Source of the DNA: Methylotenera sp.
GTDB lineage: Bacteria > Pseudomonadota > Gammaproteobacteria > Burkholderiales > Methylophilaceae
Length of the DNA stretch: 16,939 nucleotides
Direction of reading: 5' to 3'
NCBI GenBank assembly: GCA_005791685.1
Contig: SXVG01000026.1
Location: forward strand, 1 to 16,939
A program made the translations under genes and the position numbers. Positions within the stretch are counted from its first letter, which is position 1. The number at the start of each line of letters is the position of its first letter. The notes under the pieces are model-generated. The model was not told where the DNA came from and made no database searches. It worked only from the letters and a program-made list of their open reading frames with translations. Shown here one piece after another: positions 7,064 through 14,001 of this stretch.

Positions 7064-7954
7064 ATGCCATTTAAAACCATAGATCACTTTGTCGGCAATA
7101 CCCCTCTGGTGCAACTGCAACGCATGGCGGGTAATACCAGCAACACTATTTTGCTGAAATTAGAGGGCAATAACCCAGCCGGCTCGGTTAAAGATAGGCC
7201 AGCGTACAGCATGATTAGCCGTGCTGAGGCCAGAGGCGATATCAAACCTGGTGACACCTTAATTGAGGCCACCAGTGGCAATACCGGCATTGCTTTAGCC
7301 ATGGTGGCGGCCATGCGCGGTTATAAAATGATTTTGGTCATGCCGGAAAATCAAAGCATAGAACGCCGTCAGAGCATGACGGCGTATGGGGCGGAACTGG
7401 TGTTAACGCCCAAAGACGGTAGCATGGAACTGGCCAGAGACGTGGCCATGAAGTTGCAAGCCGAAGGCGAAGGCGTGGTGCTCGATCAATTTGGCAACAG
7501 CGACAATCCGCTGGCGCATTATGAGGGCACTGGCCCAGACATTTGGCGCGATACGGCCGGCCCAATCACCCATTTTATTTCCAGCATGGGCACCACCGGC
7601 ACCATCATGGGCGTGTCGCGGTATTTAAAAGAACAAAACCCAAACATTCAAATTATCGGTGTGCAACCAGAAGAAGGCAGCCAAATCCCTGGCATACGCA
7701 AATGGCCAGAAGCCTACTTGCCGAAAATTTATGAGGCCAAACGTGTGGATGAATTGCGTTATGTCAGCCAAATACAGGCAGAAAACACCACGCGAAAATT
7801 AGCCGCCGTGGAAGGTATTTTTGCCGGCATATCCAGTGGCGGAGCCCTTTACGCCGCCTTGCAAGTGGCTAAAGAGGTGGAAAATGCCGTGATAGTGACC
7901 ATCGTTTGCGATAGAGGTGACCGCTACCTATCCACCGGGGTGTTTCCCGCTTAG
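7064..7954 (+). CDS. cysM: Cysteine synthase B (O-acetylserine sulfhydrylase B)
   Basis: CysM is a PLP-dependent cytoplasmic enzyme making cysteine from O-acetylserine and sulfide or thiosulfate. The 296-residue product has the PLP lysine K43 in LKLEGNNPAGSVKDRPA, a block typical of CysM rather than CysK. It also has the substrate loop TSGNTG (70-75), the phosphate-binding GTTGT (176-180) and SSGGA (257-261). The C-terminal VCDRGDRYLSTGVF (281-294) is likewise a CysM feature. ATG 7064 gives the usual N-terminus (MPFKTIDHFVGNTPLVQL). No clear Shine-Dalgarno is seen, so it may be coupled to dsbB, which ends 14 bases upstream. The frame is open further upstream, but only through dsbB coding sequence. 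Confidence 0.96.
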   Translation: MPFKTIDHFVGNTPLVQLQRMAGNTSNTILLKLEGNNPAGSVKDRPAYSMISRAEARGDIKPGDTLIEATSGNTGIALAMVAAMRGYKMILVMPENQSIERRQSMTAYGAELVLTPKDGSMELARDVAMKLQAEGEGVVLDQFGNSDNPLAHYEGTGPDIWRDTAGPITHFISSMGTTGTIMGVSRYLKEQNPNIQIIGVQPEEGSQIPGIRKWPEAYLPKIYEAKRVDELRYVSQIQAENTTRKLAAVEGIFAGISSGGALYAALQVAKEVENAVIVTIVCDRGDRYLSTGVFPA

Positions 7955-7966
7955 GTAGTCGCGCGC

Positions 7967-9760
7967 ATGCTACGCCACCTCGCTATAGCCTGTGTTTTAT
8001 TGGCCAGCGCATACAGTCCAGCCGTCTATGCCTTGACTGCGATACGGGTGCAAATCGGCGAAATAGACACGCCCACGGCCAAGTTAAAAAATGCCGACCT
8101 AAGCTTAAATTGGCAGGGCGATGCACCCAAGCTCACCTTAAAAGCCGAACTCAAACCCAGCTCGTCGGCTGTTTTCACTGCATTTAATCTAAGCTGCGCA
8201 GCATTTAATAGCGATCAAACTGGGCAAATAGACTGCTTAAACGGCCGCTTGCAGGCCCAGCAAATTAACGTGCCATTTTCTTTGCGCAGCCAAGTGCATC
8301 CCGATGACTTCAGTGTGGATGTGCTGTTTCATGACGCGCAATTTAGCGATGCGTCTGGTTTGCATGCCGGGGAAAAGCTGACTGGCCAGGTGAAGCTTGC
8401 GGCTAAACAGGCGCAACACGGTTGGGCTTGGCAGGGCTTCGTGCGCTGGGATGCCGGCGAGTTGTATTGGCAACCGTTTTATTTTGCCAAGGCCGGCAAT
8501 CGCTTTGACATTAACGGTCGCTGGGATGAAGACACTTTGCTGGTTGAAAAAGCCAGTTTGCTGGTGAATGGGGTGGGCAGGGTGCATGCCCAAGGGCGCA
8601 TCAATACCGCAAGCAAACGCCTTGAGGATGCCGTTTTGAGTGCGCAGGATGTTGATTTTGCTGGCTTGTATGCTTTATTTTTAAAGCCCATGACAGAAAA
8701 GTCGGTGTTTGGTCATTTAACGGTATCGGGTCAAGCCGATTGGCAATTCGAGATGAAAGAGGGGCAGCCCCGTCGTTTTGAGCTCAATCTGAGGGATGCC
8801 AACATCACTGACGATAATGGCAAGTTTGCTTTTAATAAGCTACAAGCGCACCTGCCTTGGGACTACGACCAGGTTAAAACGCAGACGCTGGCCTATGCCT
8901 CAGGGCAGTTGCTGAATATGCCTTTAGGCAAAACGCAGTTAACAGCCGACATTAACCGTTATGCGCTGAGCGCACCCAAATTAAGCTTGCCCATCCTCGA
9001 TGGCGCACTCAATTTTACCGATTTGTCGGCGGCCGTCATTGATGGGCAATGGTATTGGCACGTGAGCATGGCTTTAACGCCGATTAGCATGGCGGAATTC
9101 AGCCATGCCATGGCTTGGCCTGTCATGCAAGGCAAAATTTCTGGGCAAGTGCCACAAGTCAGTTATGCCGATAAGCAGTTACTCATGAATGGCGCCATGA
9201 CGTTTAATGTGTTTAATGGCAGCATAGGCATGAATCATTTGAAAATTGACGATCCCTTGGGGGTGGTGCCACGCTTGAGCGCGGATTTAAGCATGCGCCA
9301 ATTGGATTTAGGCGAGTTAACCCGCACCTTTAGCTTCGGTAGGATAGAAGGTAAACTGGACGGGGATGTCAACAATATGCTGCTGGAAAATTGGAAGCCG
9401 GTCTACTTGGACGCGTCCATTCAAACCAGTCCGGGCAAGCAGGTGAAGAAAATATCCCAACGCGCGGTAGAAAACATCACGGCCTTGGGTGGCGAGGGCA
9501 CGGCCGCCGCGGTGCAACGGACTTTTCTACAATTTTTTAAAGAATTTAACTACGATAAGATAGGCTTAAGTTGTAAATTACGGCAAGATGTCTGTGAAAT
9601 GGCTGGGGTAGAAGCCACCGCCACTGGCTATGTGATTGTTAAAGGTAAGGGCATACCCGCGGTGAACGTCAACGGCTACACGCAGCATATCAGTTGGTCG
9701 GATTTAATCGACAGAATTAAACGCATTACCGCTAGCAATACCAAAGCCGTTATTCAGTAA
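7967..9760 (+). CDS. YdbH/AsmA-like exported protein, probable intermembrane lipid-bridge component
   Basis: A 597-residue exported protein. Residues 1-22 form a signal peptide or N-terminal anchor (hydrophobic core, then VYA-L). The rest is rich in alternating beta strands (LNWQGDAPKLTLKAELKPS, GHLTVSGQADWQFEM, LDGDVNNMLLENWKPVYLDA), as in the repeated beta-groove proteins of the AsmA/TamB/YdbH group. The C-terminal block from GRIEGKLDGDV to the end looks like the conserved YdbH domain. E. coli YdbH is 879 residues, so this is a short version. The YdbH call rests mainly on context: a small lipoprotein gene and a DUF1318/YdbL-like gene follow, as in ydbH-ynbE-ydbL, whose products span the periplasm and maintain outer-membrane lipids. 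The mature part has only four cysteines, in two close pairs (C77/C90, C536/C543). It starts 12 bases after cysM, with AGGTAG as a possible ribosome site. Confidence 0.65.
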   Translation: MLRHLAIACVLLASAYSPAVYALTAIRVQIGEIDTPTAKLKNADLSLNWQGDAPKLTLKAELKPSSSAVFTAFNLSCAAFNSDQTGQIDCLNGRLQAQQINVPFSLRSQVHPDDFSVDVLFHDAQFSDASGLHAGEKLTGQVKLAAKQAQHGWAWQGFVRWDAGELYWQPFYFAKAGNRFDINGRWDEDTLLVEKASLLVNGVGRVHAQGRINTASKRLEDAVLSAQDVDFAGLYALFLKPMTEKSVFGHLTVSGQADWQFEMKEGQPRRFELNLRDANITDDNGKFAFNKLQAHLPWDYDQVKTQTLAYASGQLLNMPLGKTQLTADINRYALSAPKLSLPILDGALNFTDLSAAVIDGQWYWHVSMALTPISMAEFSHAMAWPVMQGKISGQVPQVSYADKQLLMNGAMTFNVFNGSIGMNHLKIDDPLGVVPRLSADLSMRQLDLGELTRTFSFGRIEGKLDGDVNNMLLENWKPVYLDASIQTSPGKQVKKISQRAVENITALGGEGTAAAVQRTFLQFFKEFNYDKIGLSCKLRQDVCEMAGVEATATGYVIVKGKGIPAVNVNGYTQHISWSDLIDRIKRITASNTKAVIQ

Positions 9761-9803
9761 GCTGGGTTGCTTAGCCTTGCCATTGTTTGTATAAGGAATG
9801 ACC

Positions 9804-9983
9804 ATGAAAAAATTATCAATTGCATTGGCCATCACGGCACTTTTGTCGGCCTGCGTGACCATCAATATCTATTTTCCGGCCGCTGCAGCAGAAAAAGCCG
9901 CCGATAAAATCATTGATGACGTTTGGCGTTTAAAAGACGCGGCGCCAGACCCGGCGCTTAAGACGGAAGACGCGCCTAAGTGA
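9804..9983 (+). CDS. Small outer-membrane lipoprotein in the YnbE position
   Basis: A 59-residue lipoprotein precursor. MKKLSIALAITALLSAC carries a textbook signal II and lipobox (LSAC, lipidated C17). The mature part starts CVTINIYFPAAAAEKAADKIIDDVW and ends in a charged tail. The residues after the cysteine are V and T, not aspartate, so outer-membrane sorting by Lol is expected. ATG 9804 is chosen over ATG 9798 because AAGGA (9793-9797) lies six bases before 9804 but abuts 9798. In E. coli the gene between ydbH and ydbL is ynbE, also a lipoprotein of about 60 residues, with a TIN-type strand after the cysteine. Overall sequence here is different, so equivalence is inferred from position, size and the short VTINIYF strand. 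Confidence 0.85.
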   Translation: MKKLSIALAITALLSACVTINIYFPAAAAEKAADKIIDDVWRLKDAAPDPALKTEDAPK

Positions 9984-10006
9984 GTTATTCTATAAAAGGA
10001 AACAGC

Positions 10007-10420
10007 ATGAAAACCGAGATTAGAAACGCTTTAATGGGGCTGTTGTGCGTGGCCACTTGGGCTTATGCGGCGGCGGATTTGGATTTGAATACGCCAGCCG
10101 TGTCTGCGCTTAAAAACAGCATGCAAGCCCGCCATGTGCAGTTAGCCGCGCACTACGCAAGTGGCGCCGTGGGCTTAAGCAAAGACGGCTTGATTGCCCT
10201 GCGCGATACTACGGCCGTGCCCTTAAAAGACCGGCAGGGCATGAATGCCTTGGTCGCGGCAGAAAATGCCGACAGGGTCGCTTTGTATAAAGAGATTGCC
10301 GCCGGCAACGGTCATCCGGAATGGCGCGGCGAAATTCAAAGCACCTTTGCCGGCCGTTGGATAGATAAGGCGCAAGCCGGTTGGTATTATGAAAAAGACA
10401 ACGCTTGGGTGAAAAAATGA
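10007..10420 (+). CDS. DUF1318/YdbL-family secreted protein
   Basis: A 137-residue precursor with a signal peptide (cleavage likely after AYA, residue 21) and one periplasmic domain. The conserved features match DUF1318/YdbL: GAVGLSKDGLIALRDTTAVPLKDRQ (53-77), LVAAENADRVALYKEIA (82-98), NGHPEWRGEIQSTFAGRWIDKA (101-122) and the terminal GWYYEKDNAWVKK. In E. coli YdbL works with YdbH and YnbE and is thought to limit YnbE multimerisation; the same job is inferred here. ATG 10007 is preceded by AAGGA (9996-10000) at six bases, so the upstream GTG at 9980, which overlaps the lipoprotein stop, is not used. Its stop codon overlaps the next gene's ATG. Confidence 0.85.
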   Translation: MKTEIRNALMGLLCVATWAYAAADLDLNTPAVSALKNSMQARHVQLAAHYASGAVGLSKDGLIALRDTTAVPLKDRQGMNALVAAENADRVALYKEIAAGNGHPEWRGEIQSTFAGRWIDKAQAGWYYEKDNAWVKK

Positions 10421-11202
10421 CACCGAGTTTAGTGTTTGATATAGAAACCATCCCCGACACCGATGGCTTGCGTAAGTTACACGACTTGCCGGCGGACCTG
10501 TCCGATGAAGAAGTCGCCAACATCGCTTTTCATCAGCGGCGCCAGCAAAACGGCACGGATTTTTTAGCCCTACACCTGCATCGCATCTGCGCCATTTCTT
10601 GCGCGATGCGTGAAGGCAACCATTTCAAAGTGTGGACTTTGGGGGATGCGCAATCGAGTGAGGCGGAAATCATCCAACGCTTTTTCGATGGCATCGATAA
10701 ATACACCCCGCAAATCGTGTCGTGGAATGGCGGTGGCTTTGACTTGCCGGTCTTGCACTACCGGGGCTTGATACACGGCATCAATGCCGCGCGCTATTGG
10801 GATTTAGGCGAGGACGATAAAGAGTTTAAGTGGAATAACTACATCAGTCGCTATCACATGCGCCACTTGGATTTAATGGACGTGATGGCCATGTTTAATG
10901 CGCGGGCCAACGCGCCTTTGGACGACGTGGCTAAGCTTTGTGGTTTTCCCGGCAAGCTGGGCATGGACGGCAGCAAGGTTTGGGATGCCTATAAAGACGG
11001 CAAAATAGAAGACATACGTAATTATTGCGAGACCGATGTGGCCAATACCCACTTGGTGTTTTTGCGCTTTAAGCTGATGCGTGGGCAATTAAGCCAAGCG
11101 GCTTACGATGCGGAAATCGCGCTGGTCCGCGAGACCTTAAGCGGCTATCAGCAAAACGGTGGTGCGAGTCATTGGACTGAGTTTTTAGCGGCTTGGTCAT
11201 AG
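10417..11202 (+). CDS. Predicted 3'-5' exonuclease, PolB-like (DnaQ fold)
   Basis: A 261-residue cytoplasmic protein with the three DEDDy exonuclease motifs: ExoI VFDIETIP (D8, E10), ExoII VSWNGGGFDLPVL (D109) and ExoIII YCETD (Y203, D207). This is the stand-alone predicted PolB-like 3'-5' exonuclease family (DNA_pol_B_exo2); there is no polymerase domain. The substrate is unknown, single-stranded or damaged DNA being plausible. ATG 10417 overlaps the stop of the DUF1318 gene (ATGA), which implies translational coupling; a GTG at 10405 is in frame but adds only four residues. A nuclease coupled to an envelope operon is odd and may simply reflect genome packing. Confidence 0.9.
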   Translation: MTPSLVFDIETIPDTDGLRKLHDLPADLSDEEVANIAFHQRRQQNGTDFLALHLHRICAISCAMREGNHFKVWTLGDAQSSEAEIIQRFFDGIDKYTPQIVSWNGGGFDLPVLHYRGLIHGINAARYWDLGEDDKEFKWNNYISRYHMRHLDLMDVMAMFNARANAPLDDVAKLCGFPGKLGMDGSKVWDAYKDGKIEDIRNYCETDVANTHLVFLRFKLMRGQLSQAAYDAEIALVRETLSGYQQNGGASHWTEFLAAWS

Positions 11203-11220
11203 TTGGAATTTTTTCTAAAG

Positions 11221-11449
11221 CCATTTTGACGCCGATAAACGCAGATAAAACCTAGCACCCACAGCAAAACCTTAATATGCCACCTTCGTGCACGGATCTC
11301 ACAAGCGCTTAGTCAATTAGAATGCCCTTGTGGTGCGCATGCGGGCATCTATTTTATTCTCAACCTGATTGGTAAGCTCTATCGTGGTAATAGGATTTTA
11401 CTAGGAGGTTATCGGCGTTAGAATGCTTTTAAGGTCTCTGTGGTGAATG
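11221..11449. repeat. Dispersed repeat, copy A, in the exonuclease-rlmD gap
   Basis: The 293-base gap 11203-11495 has no gene. It holds a 29-bp segment (11221-11249, containing GACGCCGATAAACGCAGAT) identical to the reverse complement of 13938-13966. Near the other end is a degenerate inverted copy (GTTATCGGCGTTAGAATG, 11408-11425) followed by CTCTGTGGTGAATG (11436-11449), which also occurs at 13917-13930. The arrangement resembles a small element of about 200 bp with imperfect inverted ends. The middle (11250-11407) has no ORF and a weak hairpin only. Confidence 0.7.
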
Positions 11450-11460
11450 CACTTGGTTTG

Positions 11461-11488
11461 TTGGGTTTAAGTTAGTCGGTGTTAAAAT
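11461..11488 (+). promoter_or_regulatory. Putative rlmD promoter
   Basis: TTGGGT (11461-11466), 16 bases, TAAAAT (11483-11488). The -10 ends only seven bases before the rlmD ATG, so transcription would start at about the A of the ATG, giving a leaderless message. Confidence 0.45.
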
Positions 11489-11495
11489 AGCGCCC

Positions 11496-12872
11496 ATGAG
11501 AAAAAGACGCAACAAAGCTGCCGCAGATCCGGCACTGAATCCTGTTTTAAGTACAGTCATTGAATCGCTAGACCAAGAGGGGCGAGGCGTGGCCCATGTC
11601 GAGGGTAAAACCATCTTTATCGATGGGGCGCTACCGCAAGAAAAAGTCAGTTTTCGCTCGCATCGCATCAAGCCCAGCTACGAAGTGGCCAATGTCGTCG
11701 ACGTCATCAAGCAATCCAATCAACGGGTGACGCCTAAGTGTCCGCACTTTGGCCTGTGTGGCGGTTGTAAATTGCAGCATTTGGACTTTGCCGCCCAAGT
11801 GGCGCATAAGCAACGCCTGCTGGAAAACGATTTATGGCATATCGGTAAAGTGCAGCCCAATAACATGCTGCCGCCGATTTATGGCCCGACTTGGGGCTAT
11901 CGCCACAAAGCACGCTTGAGTGTTAAATACGTGGAAAAGAAACAGCGCGTGCTGGTGGGGTTTAATGAAAAAGCCACCCGCTACGTGGCCGACATGAACA
12001 GTTGTGAGGTGCTGGTGCCGGCGGTATCCGCCTTGATAGCCCCCTTGCAAGGCATGATTTTTCAGCTAAGCTTGCGCGATAAATTGCCGCAAATTGAATT
12101 GGCCGTGGGCGAGCCTGCAGTGGGCAGTCAGCAAGCCGTCATCGTATTGATTTTACGCATCATGGCTGAATTAACGGCAAGTGATGAAGACGTATTAAAA
12201 GCCTTTGCCGATGAGCATGCGGTGCAGATTTGGACGCAGTCCAAAGGCCCAGACACCATCAAGCCTTTTTATCCGCCGGCGGATGAAAGCTTGCCAGGCT
12301 TGCAATACAGCTTGCCTGAGTTTGCTTTGCACTACCCGTTTAAGCCTAACGAATTTACCCAGGTGAATCCGCAAATCAATCAAGTGATGGTGCGTCGTGC
12401 CATGCAATTGCTTGATCCACAGCCCCATGAAAAAATCGCCGATTTCTTTTGCGGCATAGGCAATTTCACCTTGCCAATTGCCAGGAGTGGCGCGCAGGTG
12501 TTGGGCTTGGAAGGCTTGGCGAATTTGGTCGACAGAGCCAACGAAAGCGCGGCCTTAAATGGCATCCACAACAGTCAATTTGGCGTGGCCGATTTATTCA
12601 AAATGACCGGTGAATCGTTAACCGCCTTAGGTCGCTTTGATAAATGGTTGGTCGACCCGCCACGCGACGGCGCCTTTGAATTGATTAAAGCCTTGGATGC
12701 CAGCAACAGCCCGCAACGCATCGTTTACGTGTCCTGCAACCCAGCTACTTTAGCGCGCGATGCCGGCGTCTTGGTCAACGAAAAAGGCTACGCCTTGCAA
12801 GCCGCTGGGGTGATTAATATGTTTCCGCACACCTCGCACGTGGAATCCATCGCCCTATTTGAATTGATGTAG
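11496..12872 (+). CDS. rlmD: 23S rRNA (uracil-1939-C5)-methyltransferase RlmD
   Basis: RlmD (RumA) methylates U1939 of 23S rRNA using SAM. The 458-residue product has a TRAM domain (IESLDQEGRGVAHVEGKTIFIDGALPQEKV, about 22-51). The iron-sulfur cysteines are C82, C88, C91 (CPHFGLCGGC) and C170, all offset by eight from E. coli C74/C80/C83/C162. The SAM motif is DFFCGIGNFTLPIA (316-329), followed by LVDPPRDG (385-392). The catalytic C414 lies in VYVSCNPATLARD, and the base is in HVESIALFE near the end. The start has no Shine-Dalgarno and the promoter-like sequence lies directly before it, which fits leaderless expression. The basic N-terminus MRKRRNKAAA is plausible for an RNA enzyme. Confidence 0.95.
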   Translation: MRKRRNKAAADPALNPVLSTVIESLDQEGRGVAHVEGKTIFIDGALPQEKVSFRSHRIKPSYEVANVVDVIKQSNQRVTPKCPHFGLCGGCKLQHLDFAAQVAHKQRLLENDLWHIGKVQPNNMLPPIYGPTWGYRHKARLSVKYVEKKQRVLVGFNEKATRYVADMNSCEVLVPAVSALIAPLQGMIFQLSLRDKLPQIELAVGEPAVGSQQAVIVLILRIMAELTASDEDVLKAFADEHAVQIWTQSKGPDTIKPFYPPADESLPGLQYSLPEFALHYPFKPNEFTQVNPQINQVMVRRAMQLLDPQPHEKIADFFCGIGNFTLPIARSGAQVLGLEGLANLVDRANESAALNGIHNSQFGVADLFKMTGESLTALGRFDKWLVDPPRDGAFELIKALDASNSPQRIVYVSCNPATLARDAGVLVNEKGYALQAAGVINMFPHTSHVESIALFELM

Positions 12873-12929
12873 AGCGCCTACAAAATTGTTGTGGTAAAAA
12901 AACAACAAGCCCTATTTTTCCGCAAGCAC

Positions 12930-12971
12930 TTGATAAATATCAAATCGATGGCCTAAGCCTTTGGCTATGAT
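12930..12971 (+). promoter_or_regulatory. Fnr-activated class II promoter of ompW
   Basis: TTGAT-AAAT-ATCAA (12930-12943) is a perfect match to the Fnr consensus. The hexamer TATGAT (12966-12971) is a 5/6 -10 element. With the start placed seven bases after it (about 12978), the Fnr box centre is at -41.5, the classical activating position. There is no need for a -35 element. The leader is about 42 bases and has a GCGGAGAG ribosome site. Confidence 0.85.
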
Positions 12972-13019
12972 GGCTCATCGAATTTGTGTACATCTTATTT
13001 ATCAAGCGGAGAGTTTTAA

Positions 13020-13739
13020 ATGAAAAAATCCTTATTAGTCGTGGCCTTGCTGTCAGCCTTTGCCCCTGCGTTAGCACAAGCCGAAGCCGGTGACATCGTG
13101 GTGCGTTTGCGCGCTACTAATATAAACCCTAGTACAAAAAGTACATTAGGTGAGACAACTAATGCGGCTTATGGTGCTGGTACGGGTGCAACTTTGTACG
13201 GTAGCAATACAGCGGACTTGCAAGTGGAAACTAATACCATCCCTGAGCTGGATATTTCTTACTACCTTACTAAAAACATTGCGGCTGAATTGATTTTGGC
13301 AGTTGGGACGCGTCATGATGTAAGCGTTTCTGGTACGGGTGGTGTGGTAGGTCATGACCTAGGTAGTGTTAACTTGTTGCCGCCTACTTTAACTGCACAA
13401 TGGCACTTTAATCCAGATCAAATGATAGACCCATATGTCGGTGCTGGTGGTGCGTTTGTGCTTGGATTAGACCGCAAATTAACTGCCAATGTATCAAGTG
13501 GTGCGGCCTATTTGCCAATTCGTATTGATAGAAGCGCTTTTGGTGCGGTGTTGCAAGCCGGTTTTGACGTGAACTTGCAAGACAAATGGTTGGTTAACTT
13601 TGATGTGAAAAAAATCTGGTTCAATACCGATGTGAAACTTGATGCAACTGGTACATTGACTCCTGCTGGATACCAAAAAATTGACAACCTAGACATTAAC
13701 CCGTTGGTAGTGAGCGTGGGTATCGGTAAAAAATTCTAA
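13020..13739 (+). CDS. ompW: Outer-membrane protein OmpW
   Basis: OmpW is an eight-stranded outer-membrane beta-barrel thought to pass small hydrophobic molecules. The 239-residue product has a signal peptide (MKKSLLVVALLSAFAPALAQA, cleavage before EAGD) and the family blocks DIVVRLRATNINP, LDISYYLTKNIAAELIL, LGSVNLLPPTLTAQWHF (114-130) and PYVGAGG (138-144). It ends in a terminal phenylalanine (VSVGIGKKF) as BAM substrates do. It is slightly longer than E. coli OmpW because of a Gly/Ser/Thr/Asn-rich stretch (about 37-70) in the first loop. Start supported by GGAG a few bases upstream. E. coli ompW is also Fnr-controlled, matching the box upstream here. A strong terminator follows. Confidence 0.93.
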   Translation: MKKSLLVVALLSAFAPALAQAEAGDIVVRLRATNINPSTKSTLGETTNAAYGAGTGATLYGSNTADLQVETNTIPELDISYYLTKNIAAELILAVGTRHDVSVSGTGGVVGHDLGSVNLLPPTLTAQWHFNPDQMIDPYVGAGGAFVLGLDRKLTANVSSGAAYLPIRIDRSAFGAVLQAGFDVNLQDKWLVNFDVKKIWFNTDVKLDATGTLTPAGYQKIDNLDINPLVVSVGIGKKF

Positions 13740-13777
13740 TCCCTTAAGTTTTGTAGCGGAACAGCTGGTTCCACTTT

Positions 13778-13809
13778 AGCCTCTGCCTCCCTCGGTAGGG
13801 GCTTTTTTT
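13778..13809 (+). terminator. Rho-independent terminator of ompW
   Basis: A 10-bp stem AGCCTCTGCC (13778-13787) / GGTAGGGGCT (13794-13803), with two G-T pairs and a six-base loop, runs into seven Ts. A smaller hairpin GGAAC/GTTCC (13758-13772) precedes it. Confidence 0.92.
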
Positions 13810-13874
13810 ATGCTGATTTACTCTATTGATTGATGGCTTAGCCGTAGCTTGATTTAGGCTAACTATCAGCCTAT

Positions 13875-13892
13875 GTCGGGATTAATCCCGAC
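13875..13892. repeat. 18-bp perfect palindrome (REP-like)
   Basis: GTCGGGATTAATCCCGAC is a perfect palindrome in the ompW-hemN gap. On the hemN strand it could fold as a hairpin about 110 bases after the hemN stop. It resembles the GGTCGGATT-type intergenic palindromes common in proteobacteria; resemblance from memory only. Confidence 0.6.
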
Positions 13893-13907
13893 CAAAGTTT
13901 TTGATCT

Positions 13908-14001
13908 TCTCTGTGCCTCTGTGGTGAATGGGTTTGATTTATCTGCGTTTATCGGCGTCAAAATGGGGGTATGGCTTTTCTTAGGCTGTGGTGAATGGGC
14001 G
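13908..14001. repeat. Dispersed repeat, copy B, downstream of hemN
   Basis: Contains the 29-bp segment (13938-13966) identical in reverse complement to 11221-11249. On either side is CTGTGGTGAATGGG, at 13919-13932 and again at 13986-13999. The first is preceded by CTCTGTGCCT, giving a CACAGAGGCACAGAGA-type sequence on the other strand. The copy ends directly at the hemN stop codon. The rest of the 262-base ompW-hemN gap holds the ompW terminator and the 18-bp palindrome; no gene is seen. Confidence 0.75.

Noticed and set aside
9767..9795. TTGCTT-17-TATAAG promoter-like pair before the lipoprotein gene
   Set aside because: Transcription would start at about the ATG and lose the AAGGA ribosome site, which overlaps the TATAAG. 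The hexamer is better explained as that ribosome site within an operon.
11322..11348. ATGCCC/GGGCAT hairpin as terminator of the exonuclease gene
   Set aside because: Short stem, 15-base loop and about 120 bases after the stop codon; the T-rich tail is interrupted.
12886..12908. TTGTTGT/ACAACAA hairpin after rlmD as a terminator
   Set aside because: The stem is AT-rich and not followed by a T run; too weak to call.
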